Below are positions 1-7,629 of a stretch of 33,665 nucleotides of DNA, one piece after another. Every line of letters begins with the position of its first letter. Position 1 is the stretch's first letter. The position numbers and the translations under genes were made by a program. The notes beneath the pieces were generated by a model. It ran no database searches. It saw nothing but the letters and a program-made list of their open reading frames with translations, and was not told the origin of the DNA. This DNA comes from Lachnospiraceae bacterium. GTDB lineage: Bacteria; Bacillota; Clostridia; Lachnospirales; Lachnospiraceae. The stretch spans positions 1-33,665 of the forward strand of contig JAEEND010000006.1 in the NCBI GenBank assembly GCA_016283575.1, read 5' to 3'.

Positions 1-304
1 AACGCTTGAAGCATCCCATCGTATCTTTAAAAATATCATCGGAAACTCCGAGCTTTTCGTACTTTTCGTGGATCTTAACTGCGCACAGACTTTGCACATA
101 GAACATTTTAAAGTTACCGGGATCATCTGTAAGGGCCTTTACAAGCTCATCATAGGCAGACTCCATCGTATCCAGAACCATAAGTCTTTCCATTAATGGC
201 CTTAACGTTTCAATATGTTCATCCACATATTTTGAAGCATCCATCACTCCTTTAATCATTTCATCCTGCAGATCTATTAATTTGTAAAACTCCTGTACAG
301 TCAT
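1..304 (-). CDS. Acyltransferase-domain protein (NAT_N/GNAT_C family), partial
   Basis: The first about 101 residues are present and the gene runs off the left edge of the window. The start is an ATG at 304, four bases after the stop of the CcdA-TlpA gene, so the two are probably co-transcribed. The readable protein begins MTVQEFYKLIDLQDEM and contains a helical stretch ending YEKLGVSDDIFKDTMGCFKR. That pattern is typical of the N-terminal helical domain of Firmicutes proteins annotated 'acyltransferase domain-containing' (NAT_N, followed by GNAT_C). No biochemical role is established for this family as far as I know. A second, full-length member with the matching C-terminal domain lies at 7630-8922. 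The family call rests on recognition of this one region, since the C-terminal domain is outside the window. Confidence 0.65.
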   Translation of the reverse strand, partial: MTVQEFYKLIDLQDEMIKGVMDASKYVDEHIETLRPLMERLMVLDTMESAYDELVKALTDDPGNFKMFYVQSLCAVKIHEKYEKLGVSDDIFKDTMGCFKR

Positions 305-308
305 CTTA

Positions 309-1580
309 TCAGTCCTCGCTTAGTTCTTTTGCCTGTCGTATCACATCGAGCATTGTTTCTTTATCCATTCCGCCGGGAATATACCCCAATACCTTGCCTT
401 CGTCACTGATCAGATATGTAGTGGGGAAAGCAGTTATATAATAGGGTTGCATCAGGCTTGCGCCTTCATCCATCATCACGGGGAAATCATATCCGTTATC
501 ATCTAAAAATCCGGTAACGCCCGCGACATCCTGCTCGTTACCAAGATTCGGGAATGTTACGCCTAAAATTGCCACATCCTCCGAATCTTTAAATTCATTA
601 TAAAGCTCGTTAATATATGGAAGCTCTTCCCTGCAGGGAGGACACCATGTAGCCCAGAAATTAAGAAAAAGAATCTTTCCCTTATAATCTGCCAGCGTAT
701 GGGTATTTCCATATTGATCCACCAGAGAAAAATCGGGAGCATCCATAAATTCTTCTTCCGGCTCTTCTTCCGCTGCGTGAGAAGCTTCTTCCGAAACCGG
801 CTCTTCTTTTGATATCGTTGAATCCTCCTTCTCGATTGCGGTAGCAACTCCCGATGAAGCTGTTCCGCTGTTTCCCGCAAGTATGTTTACCTTCCCGGAT
901 ATCATGAGGATTCCCATGAATATAAGCAGTATTGCGCCGATCTTAACGGTATATTTCACAACGGATTTATGTCTTCCGAAGAGTCTCAACAATTCTGTAG
1001 TGAAGACACCCACAAGGATAAATGGAAGTATATATCCCAATGTATAAACTCCTATAAGGAGTAAACTTGTGGCGAAGCTCTCTTCCGATGATGCCATAAG
1101 AAGCACGCTTGATAATACGGGCCCTACGCAAGGCGTCCACGCAAAGCTGAACACAAATCCCATGACCCAGGCTGTCCAGGGAGACATTCTGAACTTATCA
1201 AGATTTACGGGGAGTCTCTTTTCGCTGTTCATAATGGTATCCCGTCCGTAAAAGAACAGCTGGTAAATTCCAAAGAATATTACAAGAAGACCTCCGCCCA
1301 CTGTAAGGAGCGTCTTTCCCTTGGCAAAGAAGACCCCTATTCCTCTGAGCCCTAAGCCCAATAAGAAGAATGAAAAGCTGATACCGATTACAAAGAATAT
1401 TGTATTTATCAGTACTTTTCCTCTGTTATATTCTTTTTCTCCATTCTCACTTTCTTTTACCGCACCGCCTGATAAATAGCCCATATATATGGGAAGTAAC
1501 GGCAGTACACAGGGTGAAAAGAAACTGAGTACGCCCTGCAAAAATACTGTTATTGCGGGAACTGTTACATTAAATGTCAT
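309..1580 (-). CDS. CcdA-TlpA fusion: membrane thiol-disulfide reductase with thioredoxin domain
   Basis: A 423-residue fusion. Residues about 1-235 form a CcdA/DsbD-type membrane domain with the two cysteine motifs expected for electron transfer across the membrane (SPCVLPLLP near residue 22 and WTPCVGP near 148). An acidic Glu/Ser-rich linker of about 45 residues follows. The C-terminal TlpA/ResA-like thioredoxin domain has the active site W312-C313-P-P-C316 and a cis-proline segment AFPTTYL. In this family cytosolic thioredoxin reduces CcdA, which reduces the extracytoplasmic domain. The partner is often a c-type cytochrome or oxidized secreted protein. No cytochrome or haem gene is visible here, so reduction or repair of envelope proteins, or peroxide defence, is more likely (inference). 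The ribosome binding site is AAGGATAAGG. A 117-bp gap upstream holds a possible promoter. Fused CcdA-TlpA proteins are known in Clostridia. Confidence 0.9.
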   Translation of the reverse strand: MTFNVTVPAITVFLQGVLSFFSPCVLPLLPIYMGYLSGGAVKESENGEKEYNRGKVLINTIFFVIGISFSFFLLGLGLRGIGVFFAKGKTLLTVGGGLLVIFFGIYQLFFYGRDTIMNSEKRLPVNLDKFRMSPWTAWVMGFVFSFAWTPCVGPVLSSVLLMASSEESFATSLLLIGVYTLGYILPFILVGVFTTELLRLFGRHKSVVKYTVKIGAILLIFMGILMISGKVNILAGNSGTASSGVATAIEKEDSTISKEEPVSEEASHAAEEEPEEEFMDAPDFSLVDQYGNTHTLADYKGKILFLNFWATWCPPCREELPYINELYNEFKDSEDVAILGVTFPNLGNEQDVAGVTGFLDDNGYDFPVMMDEGASLMQPYYITAFPTTYLISDEGKVLGYIPGGMDKETMLDVIRQAKELSED

Positions 1581-1597
1581 TTTTCTAAACCTTATCC

Positions 1598-1626
1598 TTT
1601 ATTGCTTTTTATGAGCAATGTATCAA
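1598..1626 (-). promoter_or_regulatory. Possible promoter for the ccdA-tlpA fusion gene
   Basis: On the minus strand, TTGATA (1621-1626) and AATAAA (1598-1603) are separated by 17 bases, close to a sigma-A pattern. They sit 18 bases upstream of the start codon in the only sizeable gap of the left gene run. A second TTGATA lies at 1630-1635. With a start site near 1591 the leader would be very short, so the match could be chance in AT-rich DNA. Confidence 0.35.
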
Positions 1627-1697
1627 GATTATCAAAAAGAGTCTGTGACTTTGGCACATTGGGGTGTCGGTGGCTTTGTATGTTGTATCGCAGAGTT

Positions 1698-2273
1698 CTA
1701 TAATTTAATCGCAATGTCGCATTTATCCCTGATTTGCAGGGTATTAAAATATGCTTCTTCAAGCGGGATCCACTTGTTCCTGAATACTTCAGCACCGTCA
1801 GAGCCGTTTCTTTTCAGGATCCTTGCCATCTGCTCTTCTTCTGATATATCCATGAAGAATCTAAGATCATAATAGGGAAACAGATCCGGATGAAGGCTGT
1901 AGGCTCCCTCGATAATTGAAATGTCTTTTACCTTGATTTCAATGCCGTCTTCCAATGTGACGGTTTTACAGTTAAAGGGCCTATAAAGAATCACATCCGA
2001 CCCCTCAGATAAAGGCTTAAGCACTTCATTTAAAAATCGCTCATGATCCACATTTTCTCCCGGTGTGCCTAAGCGTTCGGGGCTACGCATGTGAGGCTGC
2101 AGGAAAAAGTCATCCATATGAAACAAAGAAGCGTTAAGTTCCGTGGCAAGTTCATTTGAAAGAGTTGTCTTTCCGGCGGCGCATCGGCCGTCAATTGCCA
2201 CTATCACACGCTTCTTCGTCATTTGTATCGCTTTTATTCTGTTAATTATTTCAGCTTTATCCGTTATGATCAT
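1698..2273 (-). CDS. Uridine-kinase-like P-loop kinase
   Basis: A 191-residue member of the uridine kinase / phosphoribulokinase / bacterial pantothenate kinase superfamily. The P-loop GRCAAGKTT spans residues 29-37, followed by an FHMDDFFL segment that in this superfamily contributes a catalytic or Mg-binding aspartate, then a RPFNC motif and a Walker-B-like IIEGAYSLHPDL stretch. Proteins of this length with this spacing are routinely annotated uridine kinase, but the substrate is not proven and a vitamin-type substrate is possible. I prefer the ATG at 2273 over an upstream TTG at 2300, which would overlap the preceding gene by 20 bases. The ATG start leaves a 7-base gap after the ECF S-component gene, so the imported compound may be trapped by phosphorylation (inference). 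Confidence 0.75.
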   Translation of the reverse strand: MIITDKAEIINRIKAIQMTKKRVIVAIDGRCAAGKTTLSNELATELNASLFHMDDFFLQPHMRSPERLGTPGENVDHERFLNEVLKPLSEGSDVILYRPFNCKTVTLEDGIEIKVKDISIIEGAYSLHPDLFPYYDLRFFMDISEEEQMARILKRNGSDGAEVFRNKWIPLEEAYFNTLQIRDKCDIAIKL

Positions 2274-2280
2274 CCGAAAA

Positions 2281-2826
2281 TCATGCCTTATTGCCGCCAA
2301 TGGGAATAAGCTTTGCTTTCTTTAAGGCTACCATGATAACAGGAATAAGTATTAACTGAAGTATGATGCCGGGAATCGCATTAAGTAATGCCCCTGATAA
2401 AAATGCGGAGTAGGTAAAAGAATTACCTTTAATTCCAAGAAGTATCATCATACATCCGCCCCATACAATACGTCCGATGATCATGGCAGCGATTATTGAT
2501 ATATAGAGTGATAAAACCGTCTGCTTTTTGATCTTTCTGTAAAGAAAACCTGCTACAAAAGCATATGTTGCAAGTTCAAATGCCATGGCAATTGCTGTAG
2601 GATACATGGGAGGCATACCGAAGAGTAAGGACCTCAAAATCGGAAGCACAAGAGCCATGGGGACGCCAAATTCCCAGCCACAGATAAGGGCACATAAGAA
2701 TACCGGAAGATGCATGGGAAGTAACATGCTTCCTATCTGCTGGATCTGACCTGTCAAAAAGGGAAGTACAAGCCCGAGAGCAAGCAATAATGCCGTAATA
2801 ACAAGTTTTTTTATGTTGTTTTTCAT
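2281..2826 (-). CDS. ECF transporter S component (substrate-binding membrane subunit)
   Basis: A 181-residue, very hydrophobic protein with about five to six membrane helices. The middle segment LLPMHLPVFLCALICGWEFG is typical of energy-coupling-factor S components of the ECF_trnsprt family. S components bind a vitamin or metabolite and associate with a shared EcfA-EcfA'-EcfT module, which is not encoded in this window. The substrate cannot be read from the sequence. The immediately downstream kinase gene suggests a compound phosphorylated after import, such as a nucleoside or pantothenate-like molecule. It lies 24 bases downstream of the aldo/keto reductase gene with an AAGGAAAAAG ribosome binding site. 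I see no riboswitch in the short gap. Confidence 0.82.
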   Translation of the reverse strand: MKNNIKKLVITALLLALGLVLPFLTGQIQQIGSMLLPMHLPVFLCALICGWEFGVPMALVLPILRSLLFGMPPMYPTAIAMAFELATYAFVAGFLYRKIKKQTVLSLYISIIAAMIIGRIVWGGCMMILLGIKGNSFTYSAFLSGALLNAIPGIILQLILIPVIMVALKKAKLIPIGGNKA

Positions 2827-2850
2827 TTAATTCTTTTTCCTTTTCTTTTT

Positions 2851-3984
2851 TTATCGGTCGAAGGTCTTTGCCACTTCTTCAAGCAACTCTCTTATGGGAA
2901 GATGCTGAGGGCATACCTTTTCACATTTACCGCACTTAATACAGTCGGAAGCTTTTCCGTGACCTCCGCTTGTAACCGCGGTTTCATAATACATGGAAGA
3001 ATTCCAGTCATGGAATGCTTCCTGCTGATTCTTACAGGAGAACATGTCGGGAATTCTGATTCCCATGGGACATTCATTCTCTTCAATACAATAGCGACAG
3101 GATGTACAGGGAATGAGATTAAGGCCTCTGAAGATAGCTCTTACATGGCTTAATGCATCCATTTCTTTTTCATCTAATGCCTTAAAATCCTTCATGGCAG
3201 AAATATTATCATTCATCTGCTCCATGTTACTCATTCCGGAAAGCACCATTGTCATCTGATCGAAGCTTGCTGCAAAGCGTACTGCGTAGCTTGCATTGCT
3301 TCCGCCGTTTAAGCCTTTAAGAATGTCATCGGCCTCCTTGGGAAGATTTACAAGTGAACCACCCTTAACAGGCTCCATTACGATAACAGGCTTATTATGC
3401 TTTACGCATACATCATAAACCTTTTTACTTTCGATTGATGCATCATCATAATCGAGATAATTGAACTGGATCTGAACCACCTCGATCTCAGGATGCTCTG
3501 TAAGGATCATATCAAGAATCTCTGCCTTATCATGGAAAGAAAGTCCGAGATGACGGATCTTACCTTCTTTTTTAAACTCATAGGCTGTTTCATAAGCCTT
3601 GCATTCCTTGAACTTTTTGTAATTGTTTCTGTCCTGGGCATGCATCAGGTAAAAGTCAAAATACTCAACGCCGCAGGCTTTAAGCTGGGATTCAAAGAAG
3701 GGCCTGATGTCCTCCTGCTTTTTAAAGTATGGATCCGTCAGCTTGTCGGTAAGAAGAAACTTACTTCTGTCATAACGCTTCGAAAGACAGTCTGCCACTG
3801 CCAGCTCCGAAAGCCCACCGATATATCCGTGCGCTGTATCGAAATAATTGAATCCCGCATCAATAAAGGCATCAACCATACGGGTAAATTCTTCATAATC
3901 CACCTTGTCCCCGTTCATTGGCAAACGCATACAGCCGAAGCCGAAATTACCGTGGATTTCAGAAAAAAAACTGTTCTGTACCAT
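2851..3984 (-). CDS. Aldo/keto reductase with C-terminal 4Fe-4S ferredoxin domain
   Basis: A 377-residue protein of the COG1453 type. Residues about 12-285 form an aldo/keto reductase barrel with the usual catalytic tetrad visible as D49, Y54, K81 and H115. The C-terminal 90 residues carry two cysteine clusters, CTSCRYC followed by ECPMG and CIKCGKCEKVCP, as expected for two 4Fe-4S centres. Such fusions are common in anaerobes and may couple NAD(P)H- or ferredoxin-dependent reduction of a carbonyl, but the substrate is unknown. The start ATG is preceded by AGGAGG. It follows the hydrogenase-chemoreceptor gene by 22 bases and precedes the ECF S component by 24, so all are probably on one transcript. 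Confidence 0.9.
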   Translation of the reverse strand: MVQNSFFSEIHGNFGFGCMRLPMNGDKVDYEEFTRMVDAFIDAGFNYFDTAHGYIGGLSELAVADCLSKRYDRSKFLLTDKLTDPYFKKQEDIRPFFESQLKACGVEYFDFYLMHAQDRNNYKKFKECKAYETAYEFKKEGKIRHLGLSFHDKAEILDMILTEHPEIEVVQIQFNYLDYDDASIESKKVYDVCVKHNKPVIVMEPVKGGSLVNLPKEADDILKGLNGGSNASYAVRFAASFDQMTMVLSGMSNMEQMNDNISAMKDFKALDEKEMDALSHVRAIFRGLNLIPCTSCRYCIEENECPMGIRIPDMFSCKNQQEAFHDWNSSMYYETAVTSGGHGKASDCIKCGKCEKVCPQHLPIRELLEEVAKTFDR

Positions 3985-4006
3985 AAAACCTCCTAATACT
4001 ATTAAT

Positions 4007-5938
4007 TTAATGCTCCAATATTTCTTTCAGTGAATCTTCAACATTTTCAGCCACATCCTTCATGACTGTGATGGAGGCTGCAGTCTGTTCTGCCGAAGCT
4101 ACAAGAGTAGTTGCTCTTCCGTTTACTTTATCAACGATCTTAACGAGCTTGTCGGATTCCACCATCAGATGTTCAAGAGTCATCTTGATATCCTGGTTGT
4201 TGGCATTACTGTCATCGGCTGTAGCCTTGGAATCTGCCGCAAGCTTCTTGATCTCATCGGCAACTACCGCAAATCCCTTACCCATCTCACCTGCACGGGC
4301 AGCTTCGATGGATGCGTTAAGAGCAAGCAGATTGGTCTGGGATGCGATACCGATAACCGCTTCGTTGTTTTCTTCCAGCTTGTTTAAGTAGGAAGCGATG
4401 TTATTCAGCACTTCTTTTAACTCCTTGGCAAAGTCATCAACCTCGCCCATTTCACGGGAGATACCCGCTGTCTGATGAGCATTGTCGGCACTTGTTCCAC
4501 CGATACGGTCGATGGTTTCTTTAAGTGTGCTGAAGTTCGCACTGATCTCCGATGCGATAGAAAGCTTCTTTTCACGCATCTCGTCCTGTGTTTTCTTGAT
4601 CTCTCCAGTTAATTCTTCCGCTTTGTCCTTATCTTCGTAAGCGCAGTCCTTAATATAGTGAACACAGTTATTGATATGATTGAAGCCGTTAAATATGGCA
4701 ACTGCCATGTCGCGACAGGTATTGTATCCGCAGCAGCCGCAATCAATGGCGCGCTTTTCTTCCGTATCTTTTCTTAAGCTTAAGAAGATCTTATTGAGCT
4801 CTGATTCCGTAGGCATCTTATATGTGCATGCAGCACTTCTGTCTGTATACTTACGTAAGAAATCATTAAGATTAAGCTTTGCAAATTCTTTGTTGAGAGC
4901 CTCCAAACGCTGCTTGGGAGTAAGCTCTCTGCCCCACGCGGATCTCTTTGATGAATTCTTACTGTTGATCTTGATCTGCTGGATCGCCATGAAAACATCT
5001 TCAGCCATATCGGCACGGGATTCGGTACCGGGACCATATAGACAGCCGTTGGTGCAGTTAAGTGCATCCACAAAAAGATATGGTGTATTTCCGTTCTTTA
5101 AACGGTCTTTATTTCTGCGAAGGTATTCATACATATGATGCTCACCTTCCATCTGGCGTACCAGAGCATCCTCTCCGAGAAGCCAGTATACATTTTCTTT
5201 TAATCCGCCGGGCATTGGATAAATGGAACCGAGACCATACTCGATCTCATCCTTGTAGGGAACGGCTCCGCTTACGGGATTCTCCTTAAGATAGTTAACA
5301 AGGTGATTAAAAGTAAGATTATAGGAAACGTATCCCTTATTATTGGGATCGTCTATTTCATTCTTTTTAGCGATACAGGGACTTATAAATGTAAGCTTAT
5401 CAGTAACATGCATGTATTTTTTCACATAAATGGCACCGCACATCATGGGTGACTGCACCGGCATGAGCTTGGGAATAAGTTCGGGAGTGTATCTCTCAAT
5501 ATAGCCTACAACTGCAGGACAGGGCTGAGAAATACCGCCGTAGAATTTATGCTCGGTAATGTATTTGATATAGGCCCAGGTTGTTATATCTGCGCCAAAA
5601 GAAACACTTATGAAACGGTTTACGCCCAGTTTCTTAAGCATTCCCAGGTACTTTTCATAATCCTTGGGATAGTTTGCAAGAAAAGCAGGAGCGATAAGTA
5701 CGGAAATCTTTTCTCCGTTCTTAAGATCCTCAAAGAAACTTTCAACATCATCTACATACTCTCTGGCGCCGTGCTCGCACACGTCAAGACAGGCACCGCA
5801 AGCAATACATCTGTCGGGATTTACGTCGATAACATTTCCCCGACCGCGTTCAACCGCAATATTGGCTCCCATGCAGTTGCACACTCTGATACATTTGTTA
5901 CACCCAATACATTTGTCGTTTGTTTTGATAAGACTCAT
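4007..5938 (-). CDS. FeFe-hydrogenase-like domain fused to a methyl-accepting chemotaxis signalling domain
   Basis: A 643-residue soluble protein with no membrane helices or signal peptide. Two N-terminal 4Fe-4S clusters use C10/C13/C16/C20 and C44/C47/C50/C54. A FeFe-hydrogenase large-subunit domain follows (about 75-330) with altered H-cluster motifs: QPCP (C140), PCIAKKNE (C188) and CTNGC (C295, C299), instead of TSCCP, MPCxxK and the long third motif of catalytic enzymes. A further Fe-S domain has C400, C402/C403 and C408 in a CGCCGYNTC segment. The C-terminal 160 residues are a chemoreceptor signalling coiled coil with the conserved hairpin tip [18 protein letters not shown]. The likely role is a cytosolic H2, redox or gas sensor signalling to CheA/CheW (inference from domains). 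No che gene is nearby. It lies 62 bases downstream of the small FakA-domain gene. Confidence 0.9.
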   Translation of the reverse strand: MSLIKTNDKCIGCNKCIRVCNCMGANIAVERGRGNVIDVNPDRCIACGACLDVCEHGAREYVDDVESFFEDLKNGEKISVLIAPAFLANYPKDYEKYLGMLKKLGVNRFISVSFGADITTWAYIKYITEHKFYGGISQPCPAVVGYIERYTPELIPKLMPVQSPMMCGAIYVKKYMHVTDKLTFISPCIAKKNEIDDPNNKGYVSYNLTFNHLVNYLKENPVSGAVPYKDEIEYGLGSIYPMPGGLKENVYWLLGEDALVRQMEGEHHMYEYLRRNKDRLKNGNTPYLFVDALNCTNGCLYGPGTESRADMAEDVFMAIQQIKINSKNSSKRSAWGRELTPKQRLEALNKEFAKLNLNDFLRKYTDRSAACTYKMPTESELNKIFLSLRKDTEEKRAIDCGCCGYNTCRDMAVAIFNGFNHINNCVHYIKDCAYEDKDKAEELTGEIKKTQDEMREKKLSIASEISANFSTLKETIDRIGGTSADNAHQTAGISREMGEVDDFAKELKEVLNNIASYLNKLEENNEAVIGIASQTNLLALNASIEAARAGEMGKGFAVVADEIKKLAADSKATADDSNANNQDIKMTLEHLMVESDKLVKIVDKVNGRATTLVASAEQTAASITVMKDVAENVEDSLKEILEH

Positions 5939-6000
5939 AGAATACCTCCGGTCTAAATGTTCTGCATTTACTATCGTGTATCCATAACCTGCTTACTCAA

Positions 6001-6288
6001 CTAACCCTGCTGCCCGTTTGCCTGTCGAATCATATCCTCCACCACGATGTCGTAGATCTCACCGACTGTGTTGCAATATTCTAAGATCTTCCAAGGCTCG
6101 TTTGTATGAAAATGAATTTTGATCAAATCTTCATCACCCGCTGCAATAAGAGAATTTCCTTCGAAATGCTCGGTGATGTAGTCGGAAATTTCATCCTCGT
6201 CAAGATCCTTGTCTCTTCTGTCTATTAAGAGCTGTGTGTCATATCTGTAGGCAAACTGATCGTCCTCGGCATCAATGCTATTTACCAT
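6001..6288 (-). CDS. Stand-alone FakA/DAK-kinase middle-domain protein
   Basis: A 95-residue protein. The segment DYITEHFEGNSLIAAGDEDL followed by IKIHFHTNEPWKILEY closely follows the middle domain of FakA/YloV fatty-acid kinase subunits, where the pattern is GDSLVVVGDDD..VKVHVHT..P..VL. The DAK2 ATP-binding domain and the C-terminal acyl-carrier-binding domain are both absent, so it is unlikely to be a kinase alone. Similar short proteins are often labelled 'kinase to dihydroxyacetone kinase' in Clostridia. Its role is unknown. It is first in the left gene run, with a GGAGG site at 6296-6300 and an extended -10 box 31 bases upstream of the start codon. Placement directly before the hydrogenase-chemoreceptor gene is suggestive, but I cannot infer a function. 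Confidence 0.7.
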   Translation of the reverse strand: MVNSIDAEDDQFAYRYDTQLLIDRRDKDLDEDEISDYITEHFEGNSLIAAGDEDLIKIHFHTNEPWKILEYCNTVGEIYDIVVEDMIRQANGQQG

Positions 6289-6318
6289 ACTACGCCTCCT
6301 TAGTTAATTTATCTTCAA

Positions 6319-6327
6319 TTATAACAT
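6319..6327 (-). promoter_or_regulatory. Extended -10 promoter of the left gene run
   Basis: The minus strand reads TGTTATAAT, a perfect TATAAT with an extended TGn element, and no good -35 box. A start site near 6311 would give a leader of about 23 bases containing the GGAGG site. The box directly abuts the terminator hairpin of the upstream sugar operon. Confidence 0.55.
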
Positions 6328-6330
6328 AAA

Positions 6331-6366
6331 GCCCCAAAGACTGGGAATAACCTAATCTTTGAGGCT
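6331..6366 (-). terminator. Probable rho-independent terminator of the sugar operon
   Basis: On the minus strand, AGCCTCAAGA and TCTTTGGGGCT can pair as a stem with one G-U pair and one bulged base, followed by TTTATGTTATAA. The T tract is weak. It lies seven bases after the stop of the Gfo/Idh/MocA gene, the last gene of the sugar operon. Confidence 0.5.
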
Positions 6367-6372
6367 CTGTAT

Positions 6373-7626
6373 TTATATCATGTATTTTTTCCTGAATTCG
6401 TCCATCGAGACGGTCTTTCCCGTGATCCTTGCTTCCTCCGCGGCAAATGCCATCATGTGGCTTTCAATGGATTTATCTATGGAGGAAAGGGCTTTTGCTC
6501 CGCTGTCGCCTATCATACTCACAAAATCTTTGGTAAGGCCGTAATCTCCTCCACCGTGAAATCCTTCTTCACTTACCACATTCATGGTTCGGCTTTCGCC
6601 TTCATATAAGGCATTTGAAGAATAATGAGTTACGATAAGTTCATTGCTGTAATCATCTCCGAAGATCTCGCCGTGCTCACACATCACCTTTATGACTCTG
6701 TGCATCTTATCCGTAAGTCCGCTTAAATGGAAGGTTGCGGTTACGCCGTTCTCAAAAAGAATGGTAGTGACCTGATTATCACAGACATCATTGTCACATT
6801 TATATACGCATCGACCGTAGGGACTTGTTTTAAAGGCTTCCATCAAGCCCTCTTCACTTTGGTCCTTACAGATAACCTCTGCAGGCCAGCCGCCTCTGAC
6901 CGGGAGATATGCTTTTCTTACATCGAATCTGCATTTATCATGTACCGGACACTCAAGACATCTGTCAGCACTCCCTTCCGGTGCATTTTCTTTCTTAAAA
7001 AAGTTGAGATTTCCAAAAGAAGATATTCTCTCAGCCCTGCTGCCGGTAAGCCACACAAGGATATCCATGTCATGGCAGGATTTCTGAAGGATAATGGGGC
7101 TTGATTCTTTGGAATTTCTCCAGTTACCTCTTACAAAAGAATGAGCCATGTGGAAATTTCCCACATTCTCAGCATGGTCAATGGTTACCACCTTTCCGAT
7201 CTCTCCGGAATCAATGATGTTTTTTATTGCCGCAAAGAAATTGGTATATCTTAAAACATGGCATACCATGATCCTTCGATCGCATTCTTTGGCAACCGCT
7301 TCTATCTCCATGCACTCTCTCGGATCGGGAGAAATAGGCTTTTCAAGTAAAATGTCATATCCCGCCTTTAAGCATGCGATTGTTTCTTTGTAGTGGTCAC
7401 GATCCATTGTTGAAATAATAACCGCATTGAGTTCAAGATTCTTTTTCAGGAAAAGATCGAAGCTTTCAAAAAGCATGTCGTCGCTCACATCGTACTTTTC
7501 TTTTGCACGTTCAAGCTTTTCTTTGGAAATATCCACCACTGCGACTATTTCCACATCCATTTTCTCTTTCATATATGTTGCATATATGTTTCCGCGCTGT
7601 CCTGCGCCAATCAAAGCCACCTTCAT
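6373..7626 (-). CDS. Gfo/Idh/MocA-family NAD(P)-dependent oxidoreductase
   Basis: A 417-residue member with an N-terminal Rossmann fold (GAGQRG at 7-12) and the family motif E95-K96-P97, whose lysine is the usual catalytic residue. A cysteine-rich insertion near the middle (CLECPVHDKC, later CVYKCDNDVC) is common in a large Firmicutes subgroup and may bind a metal. Family members oxidise or epimerise sugars and sugar acids, and some use transient NAD-dependent 3-oxidation to cleave glycosides, as in GH109-type enzymes. The substrate here is unknown. It is the last gene of the operon, three bases after the acyltransferase-like gene, and is followed by a terminator. Context suggests action on the sugar released by the GH31 enzyme, or on a glycosidic bond that GH31 cannot cleave (inference). 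Confidence 0.88.
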   Translation of the reverse strand: MKVALIGAGQRGNIYATYMKEKMDVEIVAVVDISKEKLERAKEKYDVSDDMLFESFDLFLKKNLELNAVIISTMDRDHYKETIACLKAGYDILLEKPISPDPRECMEIEAVAKECDRRIMVCHVLRYTNFFAAIKNIIDSGEIGKVVTIDHAENVGNFHMAHSFVRGNWRNSKESSPIILQKSCHDMDILVWLTGSRAERISSFGNLNFFKKENAPEGSADRCLECPVHDKCRFDVRKAYLPVRGGWPAEVICKDQSEEGLMEAFKTSPYGRCVYKCDNDVCDNQVTTILFENGVTATFHLSGLTDKMHRVIKVMCEHGEIFGDDYSNELIVTHYSSNALYEGESRTMNVVSEEGFHGGGDYGLTKDFVSMIGDSGAKALSSIDKSIESHMMAFAAEEARITGKTVSMDEFRKKYMI

Positions 7627-7629
7627 GAC

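Noticed and set aside
61-120. Possible frameshift in the partial acyltransferase gene
   Set aside because: Re-reading the bases shows one continuous frame through LCAVKIHEKYEKLG. The apparent shift was a transcription slip.
1592-1795. 67-residue minus-strand frame between the kinase and CcdA-TlpA genes
   Set aside because: It mostly overlaps the kinase gene in another frame, has no ribosome binding site, and covers a likely promoter.
2274-2300. Upstream TTG start for the uridine-kinase-like gene
   Set aside because: It would overlap the ECF S-component gene by 20 bases, and the family alignment begins near the ATG at 2273.
2827-2850. Vitamin riboswitch before the ECF S component
   Set aside because: The gap is only 24 bases and mid-operon, too short for any known aptamer.
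4007-5938. Catalytic H2-producing hydrogenase
   Set aside because: The canonical TSCCP and long third H-cluster motifs are missing and a chemoreceptor domain is fused, so a sensor role fits better.
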